In this document: piece by piece, positions 56,776 to 64,000 of the stretch
How positions within the stretch are numbered: position 1 is the stretch's first letter
Layout: each line of letters starts with the position of its first letter
Origin: Phoronis australis
Taxonomy: Eukaryota; Phoronida; Phoronidae
NCBI GenBank assembly: GCA_002633005.1
Contig: NMRA01000003.1
Coordinates: 2,571,442-2,635,441, forward strand
Direction of reading: 5' to 3'
DNA: 64,000 bases
The notes under the pieces: model-generated
The model's database searches: none
What the model saw: the letters and a program-made list of their open reading frames with translations, nothing else
Told to the model about the DNA's origin: nothing
Position numbers and translations under genes: made by a program

Positions 56776-59026
56776 CTAAAAAGGAAGGAAAATCATACCA
56801 ATGATTATAATAACGACAATGACAATACTTGGACAATACAGTAATAAATTAGGCATTTACCTGATAAAAACAAATATGTTCTGTGCTGTTGTTTGTCACC
56901 ACATAAAGAAGATGCAGGCATTAATAGGTGTGCACAAAAATTAGGGACTTCAATGAGTCTTTTTACCACACAGACCACTTAAAGTTAAAGCTAAAAACAA
57001 AATTGGACACATTGATGAAACGGTAAATCTCTTGACCTTAGCCAAGTTCTGTACATGAGTTTGTGGTCTTCAGTAATGGAGCAGTGGCCAACAGTCCAAT
57101 CACAATGTACATAAAATAGCCACACTCCCTAGCCACAATTACAGCTTGCAGACAGAATGGCAATGGATATAGCAAGTCTTGCTGGCAACATCACATCTTA
57201 TGCAAGCTGAGTAAACGCACTAATTGGTGGGGTAAATTTGTCGCAACTTGTTAGTCACCAAATCTATTAGGACACAATTAAGGGATCTGACACAGTTTTA
57301 AGATATTGTTGATTTAAAAAAATATTTTGTAATTTGACCTATGTTTACAACAAATCTGCAAAAAATGCTGGGGTTGCCAATTATTTTTCTCTTAATAGCT
57401 GCCTAAACAGAAGCACCCCAGGCAAAATTTGAAATTTACATGAGTTGCTGACGAGCCATCTCTAATTAAACAAAGCAAGGTATCAGTTTTATGTTTTAAC
57501 ACCCGTACTATAATTATATGCCCCAGTCTACTGACTTCCTTACATCTACGATTTTTGTTGATTTTGAGCACCTCAATTTCGTCACTTTGGTTTCAAAAAA
57601 GTTATACTCTGTCAATTTTTTTTCCTTAATACTGCCCCATGTGTTTGTTACAAAATCAGAAAAAAGTAGGGGTCAATGACTTAGTTTTTGAGCTAAAGAA
57701 AAATGAGTCAATTTCAAGATCATGGTTACCCCTCTGCTTTTCACTAGATGGCGTTTAATTATTCAATTGTAATTATGAAGTAACTTTCAATTAGTAGACA
57801 TGAATAAACTAAAATGAGAAGGTTCACCAAAAATTAAGAGACATGTCTACATTTAAGTTTGTGCCCATTCTCACGTTTAGAATGACGTCATGAAATTTGA
57901 ACTCGCCCACCATCATTTAACGCTTTAGTAACAAAGCTCAATACAAAATCAACATTTTTCCAAATAATCAATTCGTTATGGGAAATCCAAAATAATATTC
58001 GAATGTTTTTCTTCCAAACAAGTCAATTATCATAAAACACCGACTACTTTGAAGTTTTGTGGCAAACTGTTTAACAACATGGATACATTGAAGCGAGAGA
58101 ACATTCTTTGCCTAATTAAGAGTAAGCAACACACAAAGCCAACCAACGTTGAAATATACCTTCAAGACTAACAGTGTCAACTGACATAAGATCTAAACAA
58201 TATATGTTGTCTGTAACAAAATATCATTAGAAGTAAAACTTATTTATTATACTTTTTCAAGAAATCATCACATTTCATATGACTTTAAAACGTTTATCAG
58301 TTTGTTAAGCTTTTAGCAAAAAATTCTGTTTTTACCAAAAAAGTGCTCAAAGAGGCGAACTTTATTATCAAGGTTTTAATACCGAGTTCCATAAGCTTTT
58401 GCCGACTTTTGACGAAATACAAAAGTCTCTGCCACCACCTTCCAAAATGCTGGGATTTCAGTGGACAACACTGTTACACTTTGGGAGTTGGTGTATTTCA
58501 GATTCTGGTCAATAACCAACTCAGTTACATAAGTGTGACCAAAACTGACCAACAACAAGGGTACCAGAGAGAGAATCATACTCAGGAACATCGCATCTTA
58601 CGCACAAACCACCAACGAACCTACGAATCATGCAAACGAACCCATGAATCCCGCATACGAACCCAAAAATTGGGAAATCATACATATGGAAACAAACTCA
58701 TACACACGAGCATCTAATCACACGCACAAACACGGCATATACAGATACTCATGCTTAGGATTTGGGTTCGTATGATTTGTGGTTTGTGCATGATTTTTTG
58801 TTTACATGGGTGATTTTTGGGTTCGTACGCATAGGTTCGTAGGTGGTTTGTGCGTAAGATGCGATGCTTGTGCGTATTATTATGTGGTACCCCTGAATAA
58901 GTGAACCATTAGTAAAACCTGGATCATCAAAATGATGTAGTCACTGCCAAGTGTCAGCTTGTTTCAACTAAACCTTAATTGATTTTTTCTCTTAAATTTC
59001 TCCTTATGATACGCTACATCACATAC
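56776..59026 (-). other. PTPN13: Intron between w6 and w7
   Basis: 2,251 bp, AT-rich. It contains the palindromic MITE at 58,556-58,895; the rest shows no recognisable feature. Confidence 0.75.
58556..58895. mobile_element. Palindrome-ended MITE with CAAGGGTACCA ends
   Basis: 340 bp, starting CAAGGGTACCA and ending TGGTACCCCTG. Arms include CATCGCATCTTACGCACAAA + CCACC.ACGAACCTA, inverted at 58,810-58,870. Multiple ACGAACCCA words occur in one orientation in the left half and inverted in the right half. Flanks AACAA and AATAA suggest a decayed 5-bp duplication. Confidence 0.75.
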
Positions 59027-59144
59027 CTTTGTTAACAAAGTGGTAAGACGAGTCTTCCTCCCCGCCATCTGTTCCATCCTTCTCACTCTTCCTACCCATA
59101 CTGACACTGTCATACTCAGACAGGCCTGGTGTCACTGGTGGTGT
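59027..59144 (-). CDS. PTPN13: PTPN13 exon w6: PDZ2-PDZ3 linker
   Basis: 118 nt, phase 0 in and phase 1 out; acceptor attgcctgtccag, donor GTATGT. It encodes TPPVTPGLSEYDSVSMGRKS followed by EKDGTDGGEEDSSYHFVNKG. The exon has no long ORF of its own and is supported by splice sites plus exact phase agreement with w5 and w7. No domain is present. The acidic, Gly/Ser-rich content suggests a flexible tether, and YDSV and YHF could be tyrosine phosphosites (inference). Confidence 0.85.
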
Positions 59145-59724
59145 CTGGACAGGCAATAATTTACCATTAGTTATGAATGTTGTGACACACACTCAAGCAC
59201 ACACACACACTTCTATTCAACATGACCTATTGTCCAGCAATAGGTAAGGTAACACTAATTTGTATGAATTCAATACTGTCTCCGGTTCATTAAAGTTAGG
59301 ACCTCGCTAAAATGCAAGAGTTCACAAAATTATGTGAGATATTGCATATATCTTAAATGAAAACACGAAACTTCAGCTAGATTTTAGCTATGTCCTAGTG
59401 TATGTCCTAGTGTATGTCCTAGTGTAGGTCCTAGTGTAGGTCCTACTTTAAGTCCTAGTGCAGGTCCTAGTGTAGGTCCTAGCGTTACTGAACGCACACC
59501 TGGCATTCAGTTTGAGTAGAAAATAACTCGAAATTCATATTCACAAAAATATGCCCACAATCACAGCAGGCACTTCTGATATGAATAAGTAGTGGTTTCA
59601 TTATCTGTATTGTGACATAAAATAATCCTCCTACTGGGTTTGGGTTTGTCACACAACAGTGATCACCGCTAACATAAATACATTCATTGAAAGCCAAGCA
59701 GATCAGGAAGCACTGAAGCCTTAC
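59145..59724 (-). other. PTPN13: Intron between w5 and w6
   Basis: 580 bp. It holds a short CA-rich tract near 59,190-59,210 and the 12-bp minisatellite at 59,392-59,484. Confidence 0.75.
59392..59484. repeat. 12-bp minisatellite, about eight copies
   Basis: Units of GTCCTAGTGTAG/GTCCTAGTGTAT with few changes, 240 bp from the donor of exon w5. Confidence 0.95.
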
Positions 59725-59879
59725 CTTGAAGGCAGGCGACATGCCCGTGCGCGGAGGCAGGGGCACGCCCCTCTCCATGACTAGCCGGCACACCTGAGGG
59801 GCACTACGTAGGGTCTCCACAGCTTGTTTATGGGTGACCCCCTCCAGGCTGACATCATTTACAAAGAGCACCCGATCAC
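59725..59879 (-). CDS. PTPN13: PTPN13 exon w5: PDZ2 C-terminal half
   Basis: 155 nt, phase 1 in and phase 0 out; acceptor gtgtcccag, donor GTAAGG. It encodes DRVLFVNDVSLEGVTHKQAV and then ETLRSAPQVCRLVMERG, closing PDZ2. Human PTPN13 reads DRVLAVNGVSLEGATHKQAV and ETLRNTGQVVHLLLEKG. The conserved HKQAVETLR helix carries the His that sets class I ligand preference. A Pro-rich tail (VPLPPRTGMSP) follows. A 12-bp minisatellite lies about 240 bp downstream in the next intron. Confidence 0.96.
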
Positions 59880-60816
59880 CTGGGACACACGGCAGGAACA
59901 GACATTTTGAACATGGATGAGACACCACAGATTTACACATCAAACAACTTGTAACATTTACAAAAGCAGGCATGATTTTCAAAATAGCACAAGACAATTA
60001 AACCTGCAAAAGTTTCCATTCAGAAAATCAAAGACAAAAAGTCCAAAATACAACCAGCTCAAGGAGTCCTGCTACTCAATAAAATACGTCACGCTACAAT
60101 TGAAACACTGATTGACTTGAATTTACAAAGCCATGTCCAACAGCCTCTGAACAAATAATGCTTTATAGCTCTTCAGTAACAGACTGAAGTGAGGTATTAC
60201 AAGGGAGATAACAACTTATACAAACATAAAGAAGAGTGTTGATATGCACCTACTGTGTGCATTGTACAAAGTGCAAGTACAAGAAATGACCATTATTTTA
60301 AACATTTCCACTAAATGGAGTAATGTTGGTAAACTTAATAACAACCACTAGAGAGAGTAAATCAAGTCAGAAATGCTGTCTACAGTTGGAACATACCTGA
60401 CACATTTCATCATGATACTTCAAGAAGTTTGGAAGATGGGAGCAGACGACGAAGGACATAAAAATAATAGCAAGCCACAAGGGGCACAATGTAGGTCAAA
60501 TCAACCTGAAACACTGTAGGTGCTGTCGTCCATGTGACAACTTAATTGTCAAAAAACAGACTAAAACGGGATGCCGGACGGACGTAAGATGATGGCATAA
60601 ATGGAATTTGACTAAAAAGGTTCTGTCCAATTGACCAGAAACAATGTCCCCTAAACTGTCCTTGCAAAGGTGATCTAAATTTAATGATGAAAATCAGTAA
60701 TACAGTTGGTCTAAAGACAGCCTCATTGAAATCTGGTTACTAAGTGACACTGAACGTGTAACATTTACAAGCCACATTCATTAGACTCCACACCAAAACT
60801 GGGGCAGAGTACTTAC
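59880..60816 (-). other. PTPN13: Intron between w4 and w5
   Basis: 937 bp without recognised repeats or exons. Confidence 0.75.
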
Positions 60817-60910
60817 CTATCCTTATTCGACCACACTGATCTGCAGCTCCCTCTTGTACCAGAGTTTTTACATAAATTCCACCATGTTTGACACTAGTGT
60901 TTACACCCCC
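60817..60910 (-). CDS. PTPN13: PTPN13 exon w4: PDZ2 core
   Basis: 94 nt, phase 0 in and phase 1 out; acceptor attacttgcag, donor GTAAGT. It encodes GGVNTSVKHGGIYVKTLVQ then EGAADQCGRIRIG. The human protein has GGVNTSVRHGGIYVKAVIP at this point, the highest identity in the window and diagnostic for PTPN13 PDZ2. In characterised family members this is the PDZ domain that binds C-terminal peptides such as those of Fas and RIL; whether those ligands apply in this species is unknown. Confidence 0.96.
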
Positions 60911-61514
60911 CTGCAAGTAATATACGGGTTTAATCACATGCCGCATAAAATTTGAATGCAGACGACATTTCCAGTCATCAAAATTTAATAAAAGCACAAA
61001 CTTTTAAGGTACAAAGTATATATTATAAACCTGAAGTCAAGATTTTGTCAAAGACTAATCCTGAGCCACCATGGTAGGTGAGGTTGACAACTTCACGAAT
61101 TGCATCATAATAGTTCCAAATGGAAAAATATCTTTACTTCCGGAACTTTGAATATGAAAAAATAAGTGGAAGATGGTCATGTTTGGATCTTCTGCTTCTG
61201 AATACTAACTAGTCTCAAATGAGTTGTGGACTCAAAATGCGTGTGTTTGCGTGTGTGTGTGTGTGTGTGCGCGCGCATGAGTAACTGCATGTGTGTGCGC
61301 GTGTGTAACTGCATGTGTGTGCGCGTGTGTAACTGCATGTGTGTGCACGTGTGTAACTGCATGTGTGTGTCTGTGTGTGCCTGTGTCTGCGTGTGGATGG
61401 TTCTGTTTGCATGCATCTGTGGGACGAAGAATCTGTTAAACAAGTCATTCCATTGACACGTGAAAGTGACCTTTATCACACAAGGTGAGGAACGTGCCAT
61501 TCTTAGTGACTTAC
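60911..61514 (-). other. PTPN13: Intron between w3 and w4
   Basis: 604 bp inside the PDZ2 coding region. It contains the TG-rich minisatellite at 61,238-61,395 and nothing else recognised. The small intron between w2 and w3 (61,678-61,962) holds nothing notable. Confidence 0.75.
61238..61395. repeat. TG-rich minisatellite with 24-bp units
   Basis: A (GT)n run passes into four units of TGTGTGCGCGTGTGTAACTG + CATG. Long ORFs on both strands (Cys/Val-rich or His/Thr-rich) are products of the repeat. Confidence 0.95.
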
Positions 61515-61677
61515 AGTTACATTCAGGCCTAGACTGTTGTTGATCTTGTCCAGTAGCACCTCATAGCGATCACCAGGACTGAGGTCATCTGGGAGGTCAC
61601 CAACAGAGGGCGGGTGAGGTGTGGAGCTAGAACTGGCATCATAGCCTCCCAGACTCAAAGGACTGTCACTGAATGCA
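61515..61677 (-). CDS. PTPN13: PTPN13 exon w3: linker and start of PDZ2
   Basis: 163 nt, phase 2 in and phase 0 out; donor GTAAGT. It begins with a Ser/Pro/Asp linker (SPLSLGGYDASSSSTPHPPS) and ends with the first strand and carboxylate-binding loop of PDZ2, RYEVLLDKINNSLGLNVT. Human PTPN13 has FEVELAKNDNSLGISVT here. The SLGL motif is the GLGF-type loop that holds the ligand C-terminus. A second possible acceptor 9 nt further in (gcattcag) also keeps frame, so the right edge could be 61,668. Confidence 0.92.
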
Positions 61678-61962
61678 CTAAACCAGAGATAACAGTAAGT
61701 AAGCTTGGGCCGAAGGCATGCCGATCCATGACAGCTGATCAACAAATGACACATTGAATAAACATTAACTCAACTTCCATGCAGTGATACGGACTTGATT
61801 GAGTGATGAATGTGTAATTATCTCGACTCAGACTTGACTGAGAAAACAAAAAACAGAGTAGAGGAAAACTAAACATCAACAGTTCATGTAGAATTATCAT
61901 TACAGATTGCATGTACATTGTATGCCTGGAGAAGAGTGTACTCAGTCAGTGCGTAAGTTTAC

Positions 61963-62125
61963 CTGAAGTTACTACCAGGCCTCTGTTGAGGAGTAGCCGA
62001 CTTCTTACCAGCAGGTGGCGCTGGTGACGGTGTCTTGGCAGACGTATGTTTACCTCTGTTGAGCTGTGCAGCTTGGGCTGCTTGGAAAGCTATGGTCACC
62101 TCACTGTCCACCTCAACAGATTCAT
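61963..62125 (-). CDS. PTPN13: PTPN13 exon w2: inter-PDZ1/PDZ2 linker
   Basis: 163 nt, phase 1 in and phase 2 out; acceptor ttctgcag, donor GTAAAC. It encodes DESVEVDSEVTIAFQAAQAAQL followed by a Lys/Pro/Ala/Ser-rich tail (SPAPPAGKKSATPQQRPGS). No domain is recognised. The Ala/Gln stretch could form a short helix and the tail should be disordered. Assignment to the gene rests on splice sites and on exact phase agreement with both neighbours rather than on similarity. Confidence 0.85.
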
Positions 62126-63018
62126 CTGCAGAATGGGAGAGATAGTGGTTTAGAAAGACTTGCAGAACCCACAAGCATAATATCAAATCATACATCATAC
62201 AAGAGTTTAATTTGGACAAAAATTTAAAGGATAGAGTATCACGGACACTTATCTACACCAAATAAAAGAGTCTGAGGAACTGTAGGAAAACAAGATATGT
62301 TTTAACGGTTACTTTCTTAATAAAATCAGCAACCTGAGAAGGATGTTGATTTGAACAATAATGCACTTATTCCAGTACTCAAGCAATCTTCTTTAATGTG
62401 TAATGATATTACAGAATCTGAATTATTACAAACTTTTGCTATTCACTGTAACTTTAACCTGCACAATTGCCCAATATGCTTGTAACAGCTGAATAACATG
62501 TTTCTCAACAGGAGTTTCAACTTTTCCAATCAAGCACACAATGACACAAGCAGTAGCAAACAATGGACGATATGTTAGATTTTTATGAGGAACTCAAGGA
62601 GTAAGATTGTGAGTCGAAAGCGATAACAAAATCTAGATAAACTGTAAGCTTACACTATTTCTAATCACTTTATTTAGTTTCCATGTACTGTGGAAAGTGT
62701 TTGGAGAATTTGGACTAATTACTGACCACAACACCGACACCAAAACCATTTACATAATGGATTCCCTGATCACTCATTGCTGATACACTACTTATGACGT
62801 CAAATGCACAGGGGTGACCTTTCTAGCTTACCAGGAGCATTTGAACTAGGGTGGCAAATAACAGGTGAATGGCTGGAATTTTAGAGAGGTGACTAGGAGG
62901 TGACTAGGCTTATTTGTAATAATAGTAAGGCAGGTAACTGAAATGCATTATAATATTAGCATTGATTCCAGGATTTGCACTTGATGAGCATTGGTTGTAG
63001 AAATGTTAAGCCATTTAC
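62126..63018 (-). other. PTPN13: Intron between w1 and w2
   Basis: 893 bp of unique AT-rich sequence. No exon, repeat or transposon was recognised. Confidence 0.75.
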
Positions 63019-63720
63019 CTGGTGCTTCTTCAGACTTCTTCTGCTTTTGGTTCTCAACAACAGGTGGCTCTGCAGCATCAGCTGACGTCTGCTTCCTGCT
63101 CTTGTTGATTGTAGCATAGACTGGTTCAGCTTTAGGAGTAACACTTCCACCACGCTCCTTTCCTTTATTTCCTGACGGTGGTTTCTTATCTGAGAATTGT
63201 ATTGTTTCGTATGGATTAAAATCAGCGCTAGGTGTTTGAGGAAGAATATTAGCCACCTCCATATCAGACTGCTCATCATCCGATGAGCTCATAGCATCCA
63301 CATCAACATGAGCCTCCTCTAGCGTACTTGTCAATGTCAAGTTATTTGGCGTCTTGCGACCATTAGTCAGGGACGCATTTGATGTATGTACAGCATTACT
63401 ATGGGCTATAGCAATACGCTCAACAACAGGACGTGGCTGTGACATAGGCTTTCTGGTTTCAGTCTTTTCAGATTGTGTAGAGAGTGGTGCGTGTTCTGCT
63501 ACAGACATATTGCTGCCTGAACTGAAGCTGTTTTGGTTCACCTGCCGCAGCCCTGCTGGGTCCTCAAAGTCTCCCTCATAGCCACTAATGGAGTCTCCCT
63601 TGACCTTCACTTGAGACAGTAACAGTTGCACCTGACGAGGCGAGTTCTTGATCAGATCTACAGCCACCTGTTGGGGCATCCCCTCCAAGCTCTGACCATT
63701 GATAGCAACAATGCGGTCTC
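63019..63720 (-). CDS. PTPN13: PTPN13 exon w1: PDZ1 second half and linker to PDZ2
   Basis: 702 nt, starting with the last two bases of a split Gly codon; acceptor tttcctgcag, donor GTAAAT. The first 40 or so residues are the C-terminal half of a PDZ domain: a DRIVAINGQSLEGM strand-turn, then an alpha-B helix (QVAVDLIKNSP) and the final strand QVQLLLSQVK. In human PTPN13 the corresponding PDZ1 segment is DRLISVNSVSLEGVSH. The remaining 190 or so residues are low complexity, rich in Ser, Glu and Asn. They include an acidic MSSSDDEQSDMEV run and two tyrosines in EPVYATI and NPYETI contexts that could be phosphosites (inference). The first half of PDZ1 must lie in an exon right of the window. 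Confidence 0.93.
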
Positions 63721-64000
63721 CTGCAGGAAAAAAACCAATAGATATTCTACTCATAACACCACACAGCATGTGAAGTAACCAATAGTATTGTAAACCTTGG
63801 GCTTGTGCGGTAAAATCTCATCAATTTAAGACACAATATGGCCGATGAGTGAAATTTTATTTTCTCATTTTTTCAATGGAAGATAGGTAGCACCAAGGTT
63901 ATGCTTTCCTATTTTCAAGTTCTGCACAAAAGCTGTCACCAAACGTTTTGAACAATTGTGGGCATTCACATCATTGTGAAAAGGGGAATTTCAGTAATTG
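63721..64000 (-). other. PTPN13: Intron upstream of exon w1 (partial)
   Basis: Non-coding sequence after the w1 acceptor. No exon for the first half of PDZ1 is visible here, so that exon lies beyond the window. Confidence 0.7.

Larger units (their letters stand above)
15955..63720 (-). other. PTPN13: PTPN13-like gene, 3' portion (21 coding exons and probable 3' UTR)
   Basis: Gene-level entry. The encoded protein is a cytosolic, membrane-cortex-associated scaffold phosphatase. In the known family the order is KIND, FERM, five PDZ domains, then a C-terminal PTP domain; here everything from mid-PDZ1 to the stop is visible. All 21 exons have AG acceptors and GT donors on the minus strand. Their lengths sum to 5,378 nt, which is 2 nt of a split codon plus exactly 1,792 codons including the stop. 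PDZ2 carries the GGVNTS..HGGIYVK and DRVL..N.VSLEG.THKQAVETLR signature specific to PTPN13 PDZ2, so this is the orthologue rather than another PDZ-PTP protein such as PTPN3/4. KIND, FERM and the promoter lie beyond the right edge. The exon entries below are numbered w1-w21 in transcript order. Confidence 0.95.

Noticed and set aside
61177-61500. 107-codon His/Thr-rich and opposite-strand Cys/Val-rich ORFs
   Set aside because: Both are translations of the TG-rich minisatellite whose 24-bp unit is a multiple of three.

Overview
The window is animal nuclear DNA. It has AT-rich introns with GT/AG splice sites, short exons, many short transposons and microsatellites, and no prokaryotic gene organisation. 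One protein-coding gene dominates, on the minus strand from the right edge to about 16 kb. It is the 3' two-thirds of an invertebrate orthologue of PTPN13 (PTP-BL/FAP-1), a large scaffold-type non-receptor tyrosine phosphatase. I can place 21 consecutive coding exons (63,720 down to 17,388). Their phases chain without a break into 1,791 codons plus a stop. In order they encode the second half of PDZ1, a long disordered linker, PDZ2, PDZ3, a 337-residue Ser/Thr-rich linker exon, PDZ4, an acidic linker, PDZ5, a second acidic linker, and a complete PTP domain with KNRY, WPD, HCSAGIGRTG and QTxDQ motifs. The KIND and FERM exons expected upstream lie outside the window. The species cannot be named from this sequence; gene and repeat content suggest a non-vertebrate, probably marine, metazoan.

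Layout, left to right. 1-15,950: intergenic DNA downstream of the gene, built from nested non-coding repeats. The main one is a roughly 5.6 kb foldback-like structure (about 8.4-14.1 kb). Its inverted arms are arrays of a roughly 138-bp monomer, and its right arm is interrupted by two short transposons with perfect 5-bp target duplications. 15,950-17,387: probable 3' UTR. 17,388-24,743: PTP domain exons and the last linker exon. 24,744-33,686: an intron holding tRNA-derived SINE-like sequences and a decayed 4.5 kb LINE inserted inside an older hAT-like MITE. 33,779-50,294: two large introns around the PDZ5 exon, with several MITEs and a 283-bp palindrome. 50,295-63,720: exons for PDZ4 back to PDZ1, with a Penelope-like GIY-YIG endonuclease relic split by a SINE, an L1-like LINE tail, and minisatellites in the introns.

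The gene acts as a unit: PDZ modules recruit partners through C-terminal peptides, and the C-terminal phosphatase acts on the assembled complex. The mobile elements appear non-functional. Several are flanked by recognisable target-site duplications, so the order of insertion can be read directly. No CRISPR array, operon, toxin or viral gene was seen.
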